Shown here piece by piece: positions 33,801 through 46,041 of a stretch of DNA of 64,000 bases. The stretch is from assembly GCA_905250025.1 (NCBI GenBank), contig CAJNOJ010000023.1, positions 62,001-126,000 of the forward strand. Direction: 5' to 3'. The notes beneath the pieces were generated by a model. It had not been told where the DNA came from and ran no database searches. It saw only the letters and a program-made list of their open reading frames with translations. This DNA is from Adineta ricciae (Eukaryota > Rotifera > Eurotatoria > Adinetida > Adinetidae). Every line of letters begins with the position of its first letter. The first letter of the stretch is position 1. Position numbers and translations under genes: made by a program.

Positions 33801-36800
33801 TTGTCTACGAGAAGGCAAAATCACCGAAGCAAATGAAGTTATTCGAGTAGATTGAACTTTCTTTGTTTGCTTTTCTGATTACAATCTGTTGTCCTTCTAG
33901 TTATTCAATATGCAGGATCATCCACTAGCTGTCGAAGCGAAATATAGTAAATTATTTCATGATACTGTTATTCAATTAGCAAAAAATTCTCCATCTTCGA
34001 ATCCACCGGTAGAATCCTCGACAGCCAATCTATCCCTAGCAGGCTTAGCCGCATTCGCATCTAATGCTCTCGGTCATTCCTCGGTTCAAAATGATATTCA
34101 GCCCTTATTGGAAGCTGCTCAATCGACCGCTGTTTCATCCACATTACCAACATCGAATTACTTCGATCATGAACATTTTCTTTCGTTAACTCTCTTCGAT
34201 CTTGCAATCAATGCACCAACGATGTCGATCAGCAAAACATTGCTCGACATGGCACAACATCATTTACCCATTCCTCGGCAACTTTTCTCATCAAATTCTT
34301 CGGCGTATAACAATCAAACGAATAAAAATTCTTCGCCAAGAATCAAAAACTTGAACGATATGATTAACAACTATACACAACTGGCCAATTCCTCGAATAG
34401 GTCATTCCATGATTTGTTACTTGATGTAACTATACCACTAGATGGAAATAAAGCAACCAAAACGATTCAGTATTATAAAAGACTTGACGAACATTGCCGA
34501 CAGTATTACATCAATGAAGAAAACGCTTTGCCAATCGAAGAACAAGTGAAAATCACAGGTGAATTCTTCGAAAATGATCCACAAGCGAAAGTGGATTTAA
34601 TTGCCTTCGTTAGGTAAATCTCCAATCTAGCATTCTTATCAATTAAAAGAGACGATCTATTTCCCTTTAGAAATAAATCCAATCCGCCCAAACTATCTTC
34701 ATCATCTTATGTTAACTATTTTGCCATTTTTCATACCTATTTACAAAACTTCCGCATACTCTTAGAAAAATTTCCCATTCAAGACATATCTGGTGATGTT
34801 GATCTATCCAAACATTCGCCACTGTCATTAATCCATCGGATCGTAGCACGATCAACGGATATTGATCTCACACAATTACAGTTGATGACATCGAAATTAA
34901 ACATCGATATATCACTCGCCGTTAGCTTGAATATCATCCGTCCTTTATTCACCGATAAAACCATTACGACCTCAACGCTATCCTCGAATCGACGTACGAC
35001 GCTGCTAAATCAGCAATCAATTGACATATTCACTTATCGGCAACGGTCGATCCAACAGCAACAATCGCAAACAATATCGAATGAAGTCTCGGTGGAGAGT
35101 GCTAAAAAACAAATAAGGAAGTCATCGACGTTTCTCAAGCGTCTAACGAGTAAATTAGATGAGTTTCAGAATGAACCTCGATCATTTAATGAAAATCCCG
35201 AGAAATTTATACGAACGTTACTTATTAAATTATTAGATTCTATTCGAAGTAAGTGTCATTAAAAATCACAAATACCAATCTTCGTTTTCTTCGTAGAAAT
35301 CATACAAGAATCCAATCATACTCATATGAACATTGAACACGTCGACAAATTACTGGCGATTGAAGATTATGATGATATTCTCAATGCATTACCTTTACTA
35401 AGTTATCTCGATCTCGGTACTCTAATGAGCAATGAAGAACGTATATGTTTCTTCGCAAATTTGTACAATTTTCTAATCATCGTTTCACATATTGAACTGA
35501 TTCGAACGACTCTCACACAAATATCAATGAAAAAAACCACGAGCGTCTTTCGTAATGATTTAGAACGTCTCCTATTTCTCTTAAATACACGTATTGATAT
35601 TGGCCAACTCAAGCAGATCTCCTTGTATGACATTCGACATCACATCTTGAAACAAAATATTCTAAATGATGGTCTAAAGTTTGAGATCGATCCCAATGGA
35701 CCATACCATCATTATGCTCCGGTCATTTCCAATGATCAACATATTAAAATTGGTTTGATACTGAATGATTGCATATTTTCATCAGCACCGTTTCTGATTC
35801 TAACACCCGAATTGCTCAACGAACAATTACAACGGTCTATACGAGATTTCATTGACAAATGTGTAACAATAAAAACGAGTGAAACGGATCAAGCACTCGT
35901 GATTGTTCTACCACACGTTCTTCAGAGTCAATTCGATCAGACAAAAGATGATATGATCAAATTCATTGATGAGTATTCATCGAACAACGAAATACTATGT
36001 GCGATGAATGGTAGGATGATTAAGTAGCAAGTTATTGATAAACGACTTTCTCATTTTTTAGAAAAGCGCACGATAACAACTGAAGTCATTTTAAATCGAA
36101 CAGATTTCGCTGTAAATTTCGAATACCATTCCTATTCACATGATTATGACAGACAAAAACGTCGTCGTCGTACGAGTTCACTACCATCTTCAACGTCGAT
36201 AACAACCATATCATCTTCATTAGATTTTCTTCCTTCAACTACAACACTACCCAATCATCTTATCGATTCTCGCACGATATCCTTCGTACAAGAGAAGTCA
36301 CCTGCACTAGGCCAGATTCTTCAAATATATGTTCAATCGGTTGTCCACAATCAAGCCATTGAAAACGATAAGACACCTTTGAAAAGTTACTTCACAAGTC
36401 TTCTATTATCTCCAACACTAATTCAGTCGACTTCATCGATTGGTGATGAATGGTTTCGTTCCATTGTCTTAAACGATTTAACATATCAACACGATCTTCT
36501 TCTCTACCTTTGTTCCTTATTATGGAACGACGCGCGCTATTTGGAAATTGTCGAACTATTCGATTCATTATTACCATCATTCATCGTCCATTCCTCATAT
36601 TGTCAAATCTTACGTGATCTAGCTTTATTGACATTGACCAAACAAACACCTGAGCCCGATCGCGCTTATCACTATCTACGCAAAATTCACGACTGTCATC
36701 TATTAGTTCACGCAACTATAACCTATCTACCGCGATTTGATGGCCCAACATGTCTGAACGTGCTTCAATTATGTTTAACATCGTGTAAAAAATCCCATCC

Positions 36801-39800
36801 GGACTATATCAGTTGGATACAAGGACGATTGAATAATATGTACGTTTATAAGACACTTTGTCTTGGTGCATTGGCACAATTCAACAAATATATGGAAAAG
36901 ATTTCTAAAGACGATAATCAATTGAATATTTCGATCGATGACATGACGATCAAGGTCACTACGTCGAAATGTCTGACATGGCAACGAGCAGAAGAGCATT
37001 CGAAACGCGATCCATTAGCCGTTGTGAATATGTTCATCTACGAAAAACAATTCGATATGGGACACAAATGGCTAATGTTGTTAAACAACCACGTTGATGA
37101 AAGCTTGATTGACAGTGTTCGATTAAAATTAGTTGAAGAACATATTCAGTGGTTATTAAGAGAGGAGAACATTGGCAGTGGCAATCGAATTCTACAAATT
37201 ATTGACACGATTACAAAGACCGATGATAAATGGCATTTATGTACAGAGTTAATCACGGATTTGTCCAAACAAAAACTAGTCACATATACGAAATCGATTC
37301 CATTTTCGAGATTATTCATCAAATTTCGTGTGATACAATATATGCTAGCACACTTTGATGAGAAGTCGAATTATTTCCAAGGACAATATGATCGGTCGAA
37401 ATTATGCATTCTGGCTGTTGGTTTAGCTATCTTTTTCAATTGTATTCCATTGGAACAAACCGATTCCTATGTACAATTGGTTGGACAGCCATTGCTTATA
37501 TTGGAGCAGTTATTGATGAATAGTTCGACGGATATAGCGAAGATAACGATTGATACATTCAAAGTTTTGATTGAAAAGTATGCAATGAAGGAGAAAATTA
37601 ACGTTAAGCAAATCGATCAATTGATTGAAGTCTATACGAAGAAGAGCGTCCGGCTAAATGTTGTACAACAGAAGGAAGAAACAACAGTACCTGAGAATAA
37701 GTAAGCATAGTTAAATTTCTAGAAGAATAGCTCCAAAGAATACCTGACTAATACCCATTTCTAGATCGGTTCCTCTGCCATCAACAAATCTACAGCATGA
37801 CCGCCGTCGTACATCTCTAGTACCTTCTCTCAATGCCAATCGTCGCAAGAGCTCTCAAGATCTATCACCATTAGGCCGTCGTAATCAAAGTAGTGGTGCA
37901 AGCAATTTCTTCAGCACCATACGCCATCGCATGTCACCGAAAACATCGATATCTTCTCCAATTGCACCCGATAGTGACGCACATTTATCCTCGCCATCTA
38001 CAATTGCGTCGTCACCAAACACGAATAGTCCGCCAACATCAAGTTCAATTCCAATCAAACAACCACCAACATCTACATCATCCGTTTTTGATTATCTATC
38101 ATCATCATTCACCAATAAGAGTTCTATCAGTGAAAATACAGTAAAACCATCTCAAACAACTGATTACACCGTACCATTGGCTGTTCCGACACGAAAATTA
38201 TGGATATCTGATGACGACGTATCTGTCTGTATGTGTTGTAACGAAGCACGATTTTCCATGTTCAATCGTCGACATCACTGCCGACGTTGTGGTCGCGTCG
38301 TATGCAAACCATGTTCTCAACACACAACGGTAATTAACGAACGTCCTGAACGGACATGCAAAGATTGTTATCAATACATGCAAAATAATCCGCAGCCATT
38401 AACTAATGCACGACCCGAAACGAACAACCCGGCGAAGAAGATCGATAATCTTCGCTCGTAAGTAATTTAAGTGATTTCTATTGAAAACTAAGAGAATTCT
38501 GCTCTAGTTTATCGCGACCGATCAGTTCGTTCAAGAGACAATCGATTACTCAACTCTATCTATCAAATCAGCATGGCTATGAAGGTAAATCCAGTCAACT
38601 TCTATTGGGTACATCATTAGCTAATGACACTCCAAGTATTCTCGAAGAAAATTGTTTGATGCTCAGTGCGAGTTTTTCAACCGCTAGTCCATTATTAAAA
38701 AATAGTAAACTCACCGGTCCATCTGGGCTTGATTCTCCGCAAAAACAAGATCAAGCTGCAGATATGCCAGCCATTCCTATCATTAGTGATCAAGTTCAAT
38801 ATCAGCTCACCGGTACAGCGAGTGACGAAAGTTTACGTCATGATTTTCACTACGATCAATCTCCAAGTATATCTTTATGTTTATCATTAATCGAATTGCA
38901 TTCCAATCAATATGAATGCGGCAAATTATTACTGAAACTTTGCGAATATTTATCTGAACAGTTATCAAGTAAACAACGCAACAGCGAAATTGATTATGGC
39001 CTAGTTTTGAATATCATCAAAAATCTTCTATTCACAGCAAAAATGAAACTAATGACTGCACATGTTGATGATGAACAAATAGGTGAACAGCAAAAATTAT
39101 TGGCGTCGTGTGACATGTATAATAACTCAGTCGATATTTTGAATCGATTGAATATGGCAAACTGTTCATTACCAGCTTTGAATGATCTTTTGCAACAGGA
39201 TACATTGCGGAAAATTCGTAATCAGTTATTGGACGACGAACGATATCAATTAGCGATGGATATATCTACACGATGTAACTTAGACACGCAAACGATCTGG
39301 TTTCGTTGGGGAATGGGTATGACTACATAATCTGACGAAAGAAATCGATCTCTACGAGTAAATTTTGTGTTTTAGCTTACCTTCACATTGGCCAATTCGG
39401 TGAAGCTCGTGATAAATTCGAAAAATGTCTCCAAAAGACCAACGAAACAAGTGATCTGATAACTAAACAACAACAACGTGGTGTCGTTAGTCAAGAGAAA
39501 CTAGTTAACGATATCGTTTCTTACTTGGAATCATTCCGTCCGTTGAGATATTCCATGAAATGTCAATATCTTGCCGAACAACAAATTCGACAAACCGGCC
39601 AAGCACGTACTAGCTTGAAATACCTCAATAGTCTTTCAACAATACCTCGACTACCTGATAAACCAACAACAGGTTTGAATTCTTTCTAAATCTTTTATAA
39701 AATACAATCTTCTCCATTGCTTATAGCGATCGACAGCGAAATTTTATTCTATCTGACAACTTATAGCGACGACGCCCATATTTTGAATTACTACATTCGT

Positions 39801-40944
39801 CACGAAGATTACAGACGCGCATTTGAATATAAATGTTCCTTGATATCATTTCGTGATCACATTTATCTTCCATTATTGAAACGTAATCATCTGACACATC
39901 TATTCAACTACATATCTTCGCATAATAACACATCGTTAGCGCATCATTTGAAATTTGTATGTACGTATTTGAAAGAACAGAACATGTATCACTCGTTACA
40001 ACAATTACAAATCTTCTTGAACGATTTTAACAATGCCGGATTTACAGCAATCAAGATCTTTACTGCGAATCGAACGAACTATGTGGATCTATATGAGAAA
40101 CGGGTGAAATATCTACAACAAGGTTTAGAATGTTTCCAACAAGCAAAGGGAGATACTGAACAAACAACAAACAAAATCCAAAGGTAAATTATCATTTTAT
40201 TGAATTCATCTGTATCCTTTTCCTTTGGTTAGTGCACGAAGTAAAATCGAACTTCAACTTGATTTAACTCGACATATCTATACACAACTGAAACGTTTGA
40301 ATACGAATGGCGCAGCGGTGCTACCGAACTGTCCGACAGTGTTCGATGGAAAAGACGCGATAATAAAGCTTATTCTCGGCCTGTTAATGGTATCAGACAC
40401 AATGTCAGTTACATTTAGTTTAATTAATAAAATAATCAACGTAAGAGTCGAAGTTTTGCGTTCTATCTTTTATATGTTTTCTTTAAGGAAATGAACGTTT
40501 CAATCAATGAAGTATTCCTTCCGTGTGCCGAAGAAATAGGTAAACGTCGAGATTATCGTATTCTCCAGCAGTTACTGCAAGCAATGCGAGAGAATGGGTA
40601 CAATGACATGAAACTTCACGATGAGATTATCGAAGTGTGCATCAGAGAAAGCGGTTCTGATGTTCAACAAGTAAAATACATATATGTGCGCTCGATTCGC
40701 TTTCAATTATTGATGCTTTTAGAGCAAAGAACAAGACATTCTCATTCAAATGATTAAAAACGATGACACTCGAATCAACGTTTATATTGCTGTTGGTAAA
40801 TTACGTGCTGCTTACTTAATCGCCATTCGTCTTGGCAGAGAAGATAAGGTTCGTTTGATTCGCGACGATGCATTGAAGAGCGGACAAACAGCTGTCTACG
40901 ACATATGCAAGAAATGGTTGGAAAACCGTACCAGTGAACAATGA
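30836..40944 (+). CDS. ZFYVE26: ZFYVE26 (spastizin), FYVE-domain protein
   Basis: A very large, mostly alpha-helical protein with one FYVE finger. It matches spastizin (SPG15), which binds PI3P, works with spatacsin and AP-5 in lysosome reformation and acts in cytokinesis. It starts at 30836 (MSVLEIHHEFFDTDTRN); about 17 introns of 45-90 bp separate the exons. The FYVE domain lies at about 38195-38390. It begins KLWISDDDVSVCMCC (WxxD box), followed by the RRHHCRRCGRVVC basic patch, and ends with RTCKDC, so all eight zinc ligands and the PI3P-binding motif are intact. Helical repeat regions flank it. The C-terminal helices (VYIAVGKLRAAYLIAIRLGR, YDICKKWLENR) close the protein. Homopolymeric Ser stretches near 33000-33180 and 37800-38150 are likely disordered. 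The AATAAA at 41067 follows. ZW10 begins 190 nt downstream. Confidence 0.85.
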
Positions 40945-41066
40945 ACATTCGAAACAAATCTCTAGTCTTTCTTCGTTCAAACTGCAATGAATATGTTCTT
41001 TTAATCTTTTATTTCTGCCTGTGATTATAGTATTTTTAATAGGTGATTCTTTTTCCTCTCGAAAGA

Positions 41067-41072
41067 AATAAA
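41067..41072 (+). terminator. Polyadenylation signal of ZFYVE26
   Basis: AATAAA, about 120 nt after the ZFYVE26 stop and 60 nt before the acceptor of the next gene. Confidence 0.55.
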
Positions 41073-41121
41073 ATTCACGGCTTGTCTTCTAGTTTATGTA
41101 ATTGATTTCGATTGTCGTATT

Positions 41122-41132
41122 CTCTTTTTTAG
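41122..41132 (+). promoter_or_regulatory. Candidate trans-splice acceptor of ZW10
   Basis: CTCTTTTTTAG ends 2 nt before the ZW10 ATG and about 60 nt after the upstream polyadenylation signal. This is the classic arrangement of an operon-internal trans-splice site. Confidence 0.55.
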
Positions 41133-41134
41133 AT

Positions 41135-43850
41135 ATGCTAGCGGATTTCCTAGAGAAAAATGAGATAAAGACGTATAATGGTAAGTGTTAACGACGGATC
41201 GGTTTGTCCATCTACAGAGTGAAGTTAATGACGTTTTTTTTAGAGTCGATCACGTCCGATCAAATAAACTTGTTGAAGTTAAGTCTTAAACAAGAAATTG
41301 AAGATAAACAAAATCAGATTCATCAGTTTTATACGACAAAACTTCAAGATATCACCAAGATCGATGAACAGACGGAAAAGCTCATTGGACAATGCGAACA
41401 GTTAGAATTGAAACGAAAAGAATTGATTGAGAAAATCGATGATTACTCGAAGCTTGAAAACCATGCGCGACATGTCAATTCGAATTATCATCAAGTTCAA
41501 CATTTAAATCATTTCATCGACGGGATCAAACAATTGATCGATCTACAAACTCAACTAAAAGGTAGAATCAGTGTGCAAAACTCTTTTCGGAGATCATTCT
41601 GCTCTTCAAATAGAATGTCGACAATTCTGTAAGAATGGTGAGTTAAATCAAGCAAAGATTTCTTACACAACCATTGAATCTCTTCTGAACGATGAATATC
41701 TATTCCCGACGAAAACACCACACCCGAATTCGCCATTATACGACACATTGCAAAGATCTGCCCGGCAATTACGCTCTGATATCTGTCAAACCCATCACAC
41801 TCTATGGAATGATGGTGTTGATCGTACAGGAAAAAATGAATTGAGACTCAATTTGAAGTATGTTGATCAATTATTTCAATGTACATTTCATGAAGACAAA
41901 GGAGAGAAGACTTTGATGGAGAAAAATATTCAATCATTTGCAAATTACTGTTTCCAGCGAATCATTCAAGTTCTACTCGAGAAAAACATGAAATTAAACG
42001 TCGATGTAGAACAAACGAATGTCACTATTCGATTAGAAGCCAACGAAGATTCTGATAGAAATGACATTGAACAATTGAATATGACGTTACGCGATATAAA
42101 AAAGTTCTTCGAAGTGTTGAATACGTATGTTTTATCCAGAGTAATGAATGTGCAAACATCAAAAGAAGAGTAAGCACGGAAATCTCTTGTTACTGGTTTT
42201 CCAAAAGTGATTTGATCTGTTTCAGATCGGTGGAAACTATTTCAATAATGGCAATATTTTCTTCGGCGATTGCAAATGATTTTGTCGAAGGTGTACGTGA
42301 ACAGATCTTAAACGTAATTCCAAATGATTTCGAATACACCGATGTGTTTCGTACATTATTAGACACTGTTAAAGATTTAGAAAATTATTTGATCCGAATG
42401 AAATTCTTGGTAGCGAAAAAGACTTCGAATATTCTCTCCTCAGTTGTGGGAAATATCGAAGAATCGATTATAAAAAGTCGATGTCGAGCGTATCTTAACG
42501 AATGTCGACAGTTGTTACAATCGAATGCAAATCTTAATACGTCGTTCAAAACGATTGAAGTTGGAGACAATGAACAGTTATTTCAACAAACGCAGCAGGA
42601 AAAAGAACGATACCAAAGTCAAACATCAACGAATATTTTATCCACAACTATCAGCCTGGATGAACTCGACGCAAACATGTTTCGATTTCCTCGTACAATG
42701 ATTGTGTAAGATGTGAATTTCAGTGGGACGATTCTTATAGAATTCGTTTTTTTCCTTCTTAAGAGAACATGTGTATGAGTATATGGCGTTTGTTCGAAAG
42801 ATTTTACAAGAAGCTGATCAATTAGAAAATTACGGTGCGCATCTTTGTGCAACAGCGAGGAACATGATGGAATTATTTCATGTCATGTACGCTAATCTAC
42901 ATGAGAAGAAAGCTCAAGAATTTCCATATTTAACTGGTAAGAAGTTAAAGAGCGAAAGATCCTTGTCCTGGAGTTTGGATTTCTTGTCTAACTTAGAGTC
43001 TTTTTTTTTCTTCTAATTTTGAATTTTAGCTTTGCATTTTAATACGTATATGTATGTGGGACATGAATGTCTTCTTTTGGGCGAAGAGTATTACCATTTG
43101 AAGACGAAGACCGGAGATGGTCAACCAATAACATTTGTTGATTATGTTGCGATATTTCGTAATCAAGCAGCGAATCTGCTTAAAACACAGTTGGACTCAC
43201 AAAGAGATTTGTTAACATCATTTATTAAAGAAGTTGGAGGTTTGAGCGAAAAAAAAACACAATTTGATCTAACCAGTTGTTGTTGCTTTTATAGCTTTTC
43301 ATAACATCGCTGACGAAGCAGAGAATCATGATCTTCTGAAGCGGACAATTAACAAATGTATAATACAGATGGAAAATCTTTCACATAACTGGCGGAATGT
43401 CTTCTCCGCTCATGTTTATTTTAAAGTTCTTGGTAAAGACATTCATTGCCTATGCATTTTTTTATTTGTTCGATTCATTTAGCGTATTTATGCGATCATG
43501 TTAGTCAACTTCTTCTCAAAGAAACTTTATCACTCGAAGATATACCTGAACAGGAATGTGGAATTATGGTCAATGGATTTACACAATGGTCGACATTCTT
43601 ACAAAATACACTTGTGAAAGACGAGATTAGTCCTGGTTTGAACGTTCTTGCACGACTCGCGCCTAATCTGACACGATTCAGTGAACTGTGCCTAGTGTTG
43701 AACAGCTCATTGCAAACAATTGTAGATCGATGGTTTAATGGCCAAGGACCGTTGGCGAGCCAATTCACTGCGATGGAAGTGAAACAATTGATTCGAGCAC
43801 TTTTTCAAACGTCCGACCGGCGAACAGCGGCGCTTGCTAAAATTCAATAA
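41135..43850 (+). CDS. ZW10: ZW10, kinetochore / Dsl1 tethering complex subunit
   Basis: This is ZW10, a subunit of the RZZ kinetochore complex and of the NRZ/Dsl1 tether for Golgi-to-ER vesicles. It starts at 41135 (MLADFLEKNEIKTYN) with a short first exon; about nine exons in all. The N-terminal half is coiled coil (LLKLSLKQEIEDKQNQIHQF, TEKLIGQCEQLELKRKELIE). The middle is helical (DFEYTDVFRTLLDTVKDLEN). The C-terminus is diagnostic: SSLQTIVDRWFNGQGPLASQ, FTAMEVKQLIRALFQTSDRR, TAALAKIQ, matching the end of animal ZW10 nearly residue for residue. The TAA stop is part of the AATAAA at 43846-43851. HINT3-like begins 109 nt downstream. Confidence 0.92.
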
Positions 43851-43851
43851 A
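43846..43851 (+). terminator. Polyadenylation signal overlapping the ZW10 stop codon
   Basis: AATAAA includes the TAA stop at 43848-43850. If used, the 3' UTR would be only a few tens of bases. Confidence 0.45.
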
Positions 43852-43959
43852 ATATTTTCTCTTTTTTCATTTCTTTTCTTATGTACTTAGTTGTTTGCTT
43901 TGGGGAAGAATGATCTTATGTCTTATATTTTCATAGAAGTATCCTTTTTAAGATAATCC

Positions 43960-44620
43960 ATGGGCGGCGAACATTCGACAACTCGACATAAAAAAGGCGT
44001 GGTCTATTCGAAGAAAACTGGTGAGATCGTTGAGTGTTTATTTTGTCGCATCGTACGTGGAGAGTCACCAGCAAATCAACTATGGTATGCTGACGATCAC
44101 TGTGCAGTTTTCATTCCGCGAGGACCAGTCGCGCGATTACATTTATTAGTTGTACCATTAGAACACATTCAAAATATTTCAACACTCACTGAAGAACATC
44201 GCCCACTGTTAGAACACATGAGAAAAGTAAAGCACATGAAAGAAAATGACGAATGTAAATCCGTTATTTTAGGTAGCAATCGAACAGCTTCGTGTTCATT
44301 CTCAGTACATCGGATCTAGTGAATCTCCATTGGTACCACTTGCACCTCCTCCATCTCATTATGCATTTAATCGAGGAAATTTGTCGATTTTAAATCCAGA
44401 TATCGTGTCTTACAAAGATGAGAAAACTTCAAGGGATGATTCATTTGACTTTTGTTTTCATCGTCCACCTTACAATTCGATTGATCATCTTCATTTGCAT
44501 GCGATTCAAGTACCTTTTCGAAATTTGGGCAATCATTTGATGTTTGCGAAAGCATTCCGCTGGCATGCATCGTTTGATAGCGTCTTACATAGTCTAGCGT
44601 CGCCGAAAGCGAAATTGTGA
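43960..44620 (+). CDS. HIT-family nucleotide-binding protein, HINT3-like
   Basis: A 204-residue HIT protein from two exons (43960-44226, 44273-44620). The N-terminal HIT half has CLFCRIVRGESPANQLWYAD, then HLLVVPLEHIQNISTLTEEH. The catalytic H-x-H-x-H is intact (SIDHLHLHAIQVPF). The C-terminal end (FRWHASFDSVLHSLAS) resembles the HINT3 tail (SYWFITADHLIEKL). Family members hydrolyse adenosine phosphoramidates or acyl-AMP. Between the two halves lies an insertion of about 60 residues rich in Pro, Ser and Asn (PLAPPPSHYAFNRG...SYKDEKTSRDD) that is longer than in vertebrate HINT3. The aprataxin branch is less likely because no zinc finger follows. It is the last gene of the 27-44.6 kb same-strand run. 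Confidence 0.82.
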
Positions 44621-44646
44621 TCTTTCTATTTATTTATTTTTGTTAA

Positions 44647-44652
44647 AATAAA
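44647..44652 (+). terminator. Polyadenylation signal of the HIT gene
   Basis: AATAAA about 27 nt after the stop codon. The neighbouring protease gene converges from the other strand with only about 58 nt between them. Confidence 0.5.
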
Positions 44653-44709
44653 TGTTTTTAATGAGTTTTATCAGGTGAAAGAAACCAATTGCTATTATTT
44701 TCCTCTCAT

Positions 44710-45962
44710 TCAGTTGACTCGCGGACGATTGATGATCTCACGAATCCATTCGATATACGAAGCTGTTTTAGTAAAAACTGTCGGAAAAGCTTGTTGACCA
44801 CATCCAATAGCATAACTAACAACACCAGCTGCATACCAGCGACCATTCTTGAAATAGAGTAAACCACCACCACTATCTCCCTGGCAAGATCTAAACAAGA
44901 ATCATTGACTATCTAAAAAGAAAATAACAATGCGAGCAGCATACCCATGGTCTCTATCAGCAGGTCCAGTATGGGCAGTACACACTTGGCTTTTCGCTTC
45001 ATAAGCAAAATACATGGAGCAATCGGAAATAACACGTAGACGAGCTTGAAGAAGAACTGGACTCGAACTATTCCACATTTGATGTGCAGTGTTACCCCAA
45101 CCAACGACATAGACAGTGCTATCCAGTGGTGGTTCGGCAGCCTAGTCGAATAGTGCAAGACAAACTACTCTCATGAAAACTGGAGTAAACTTACATTATC
45201 AACCAGACAAATTGGTTGTACATCTTGAGAGAATGTGATTGGTGAAGCTAATCGAATAATTCCAATATCATCTGTTGAACGTGGCTCATTATAAGTTGGA
45301 TGTAGAACTAACTCAGCGATAGGCATAAGTTGTCCTGATGAGAAACGATTATGTGCACCAACACGAGCGAAATAATTGCCAAGATCTTCCGAGTAGTCTA
45401 AACAATGTGCGGCAGTTAGTATATGCCATTGATCAATGATCACACCGCCGCAGTCATGTACATTTTTGTACTGCAACGAAACAGCCCATGGGAATGAGTG
45501 TGGCACAGCTTCGAAGCCGTTCACAATTCGAAGTGGAGAATTCGTATGTGGTTGACGAAAGGTTTCGCCACATTGAGGTTGAGGTTCTTGTTGACTTGGA
45601 CAACAAAAACGAACACGATAATCAGGACAACGTGATGCTGCTGAACCCATACAGAAAACACCATTATTATTGATTAATGTCTGATAAAGTGATGTTTCAT
45701 TGTGAGATTTGCCCACGACTGAATATTCAACGTTTAAAACTGTATCACATCGCGCTGCGTCAGGGTCAAGTTTTCGAATAACTGATATATCTTCTATGTC
45801 ATTTCCATTCGTAGTTGTTCGAGGATTTTGTGTATTGAACCACGATGTCCATGATGCTGTTTTCGGATCACATTCGTCGTCATTAGGTGATGAAAGTTCT
45901 TGCTGAGCAAAACTCTTTGATGAAAACAATAGAAAAGCAAATAAAAGCAGATATGATGCCAT
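44710..45962 (-). CDS. Secreted WxxW domain-trypsin-like serine protease
   Basis: A 381-residue secreted protease from three exons (45962-45195, 45141-44945, 44890-44710). The signal peptide is MASYLLLFAFLLFSSKSFA. Residues about 30-125 form a WxxW/CILP-like domain: CDPKTASWTSWFNTQNP at the start, VIRKLDPDAARC in the middle, CPDYRVRFCCP at the end. This module occurs in mucins, otogelin and CILP. The S1 domain follows from about residue 145 (RIVNGFEAVPHSFPWAVSLQ) with TAAHC, TDDIGIIRL and SCQGDSGGG, so the triad is complete. The residue equivalent to 189 is Gly, not Asp, so specificity is unlikely to be trypsin-like. A TATA box at 46034-46041 lies about 75 bp upstream of the start. Confidence 0.88.
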
Positions 45963-46033
45963 CAGTATATATGATAACTGCTTTCTATACCAAACCCTAT
46001 TTGTCTATAGATTGATATAGAACGTAGCAGTAG

Positions 46034-46041
46034 TTTATATA
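46034..46041 (-). promoter_or_regulatory. TATA box of the WxxW-protease gene
   Basis: Read on the minus strand, ACCTATATAAACTA carries TATATAAA about 75 bp upstream of the start codon. Confidence 0.5.
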
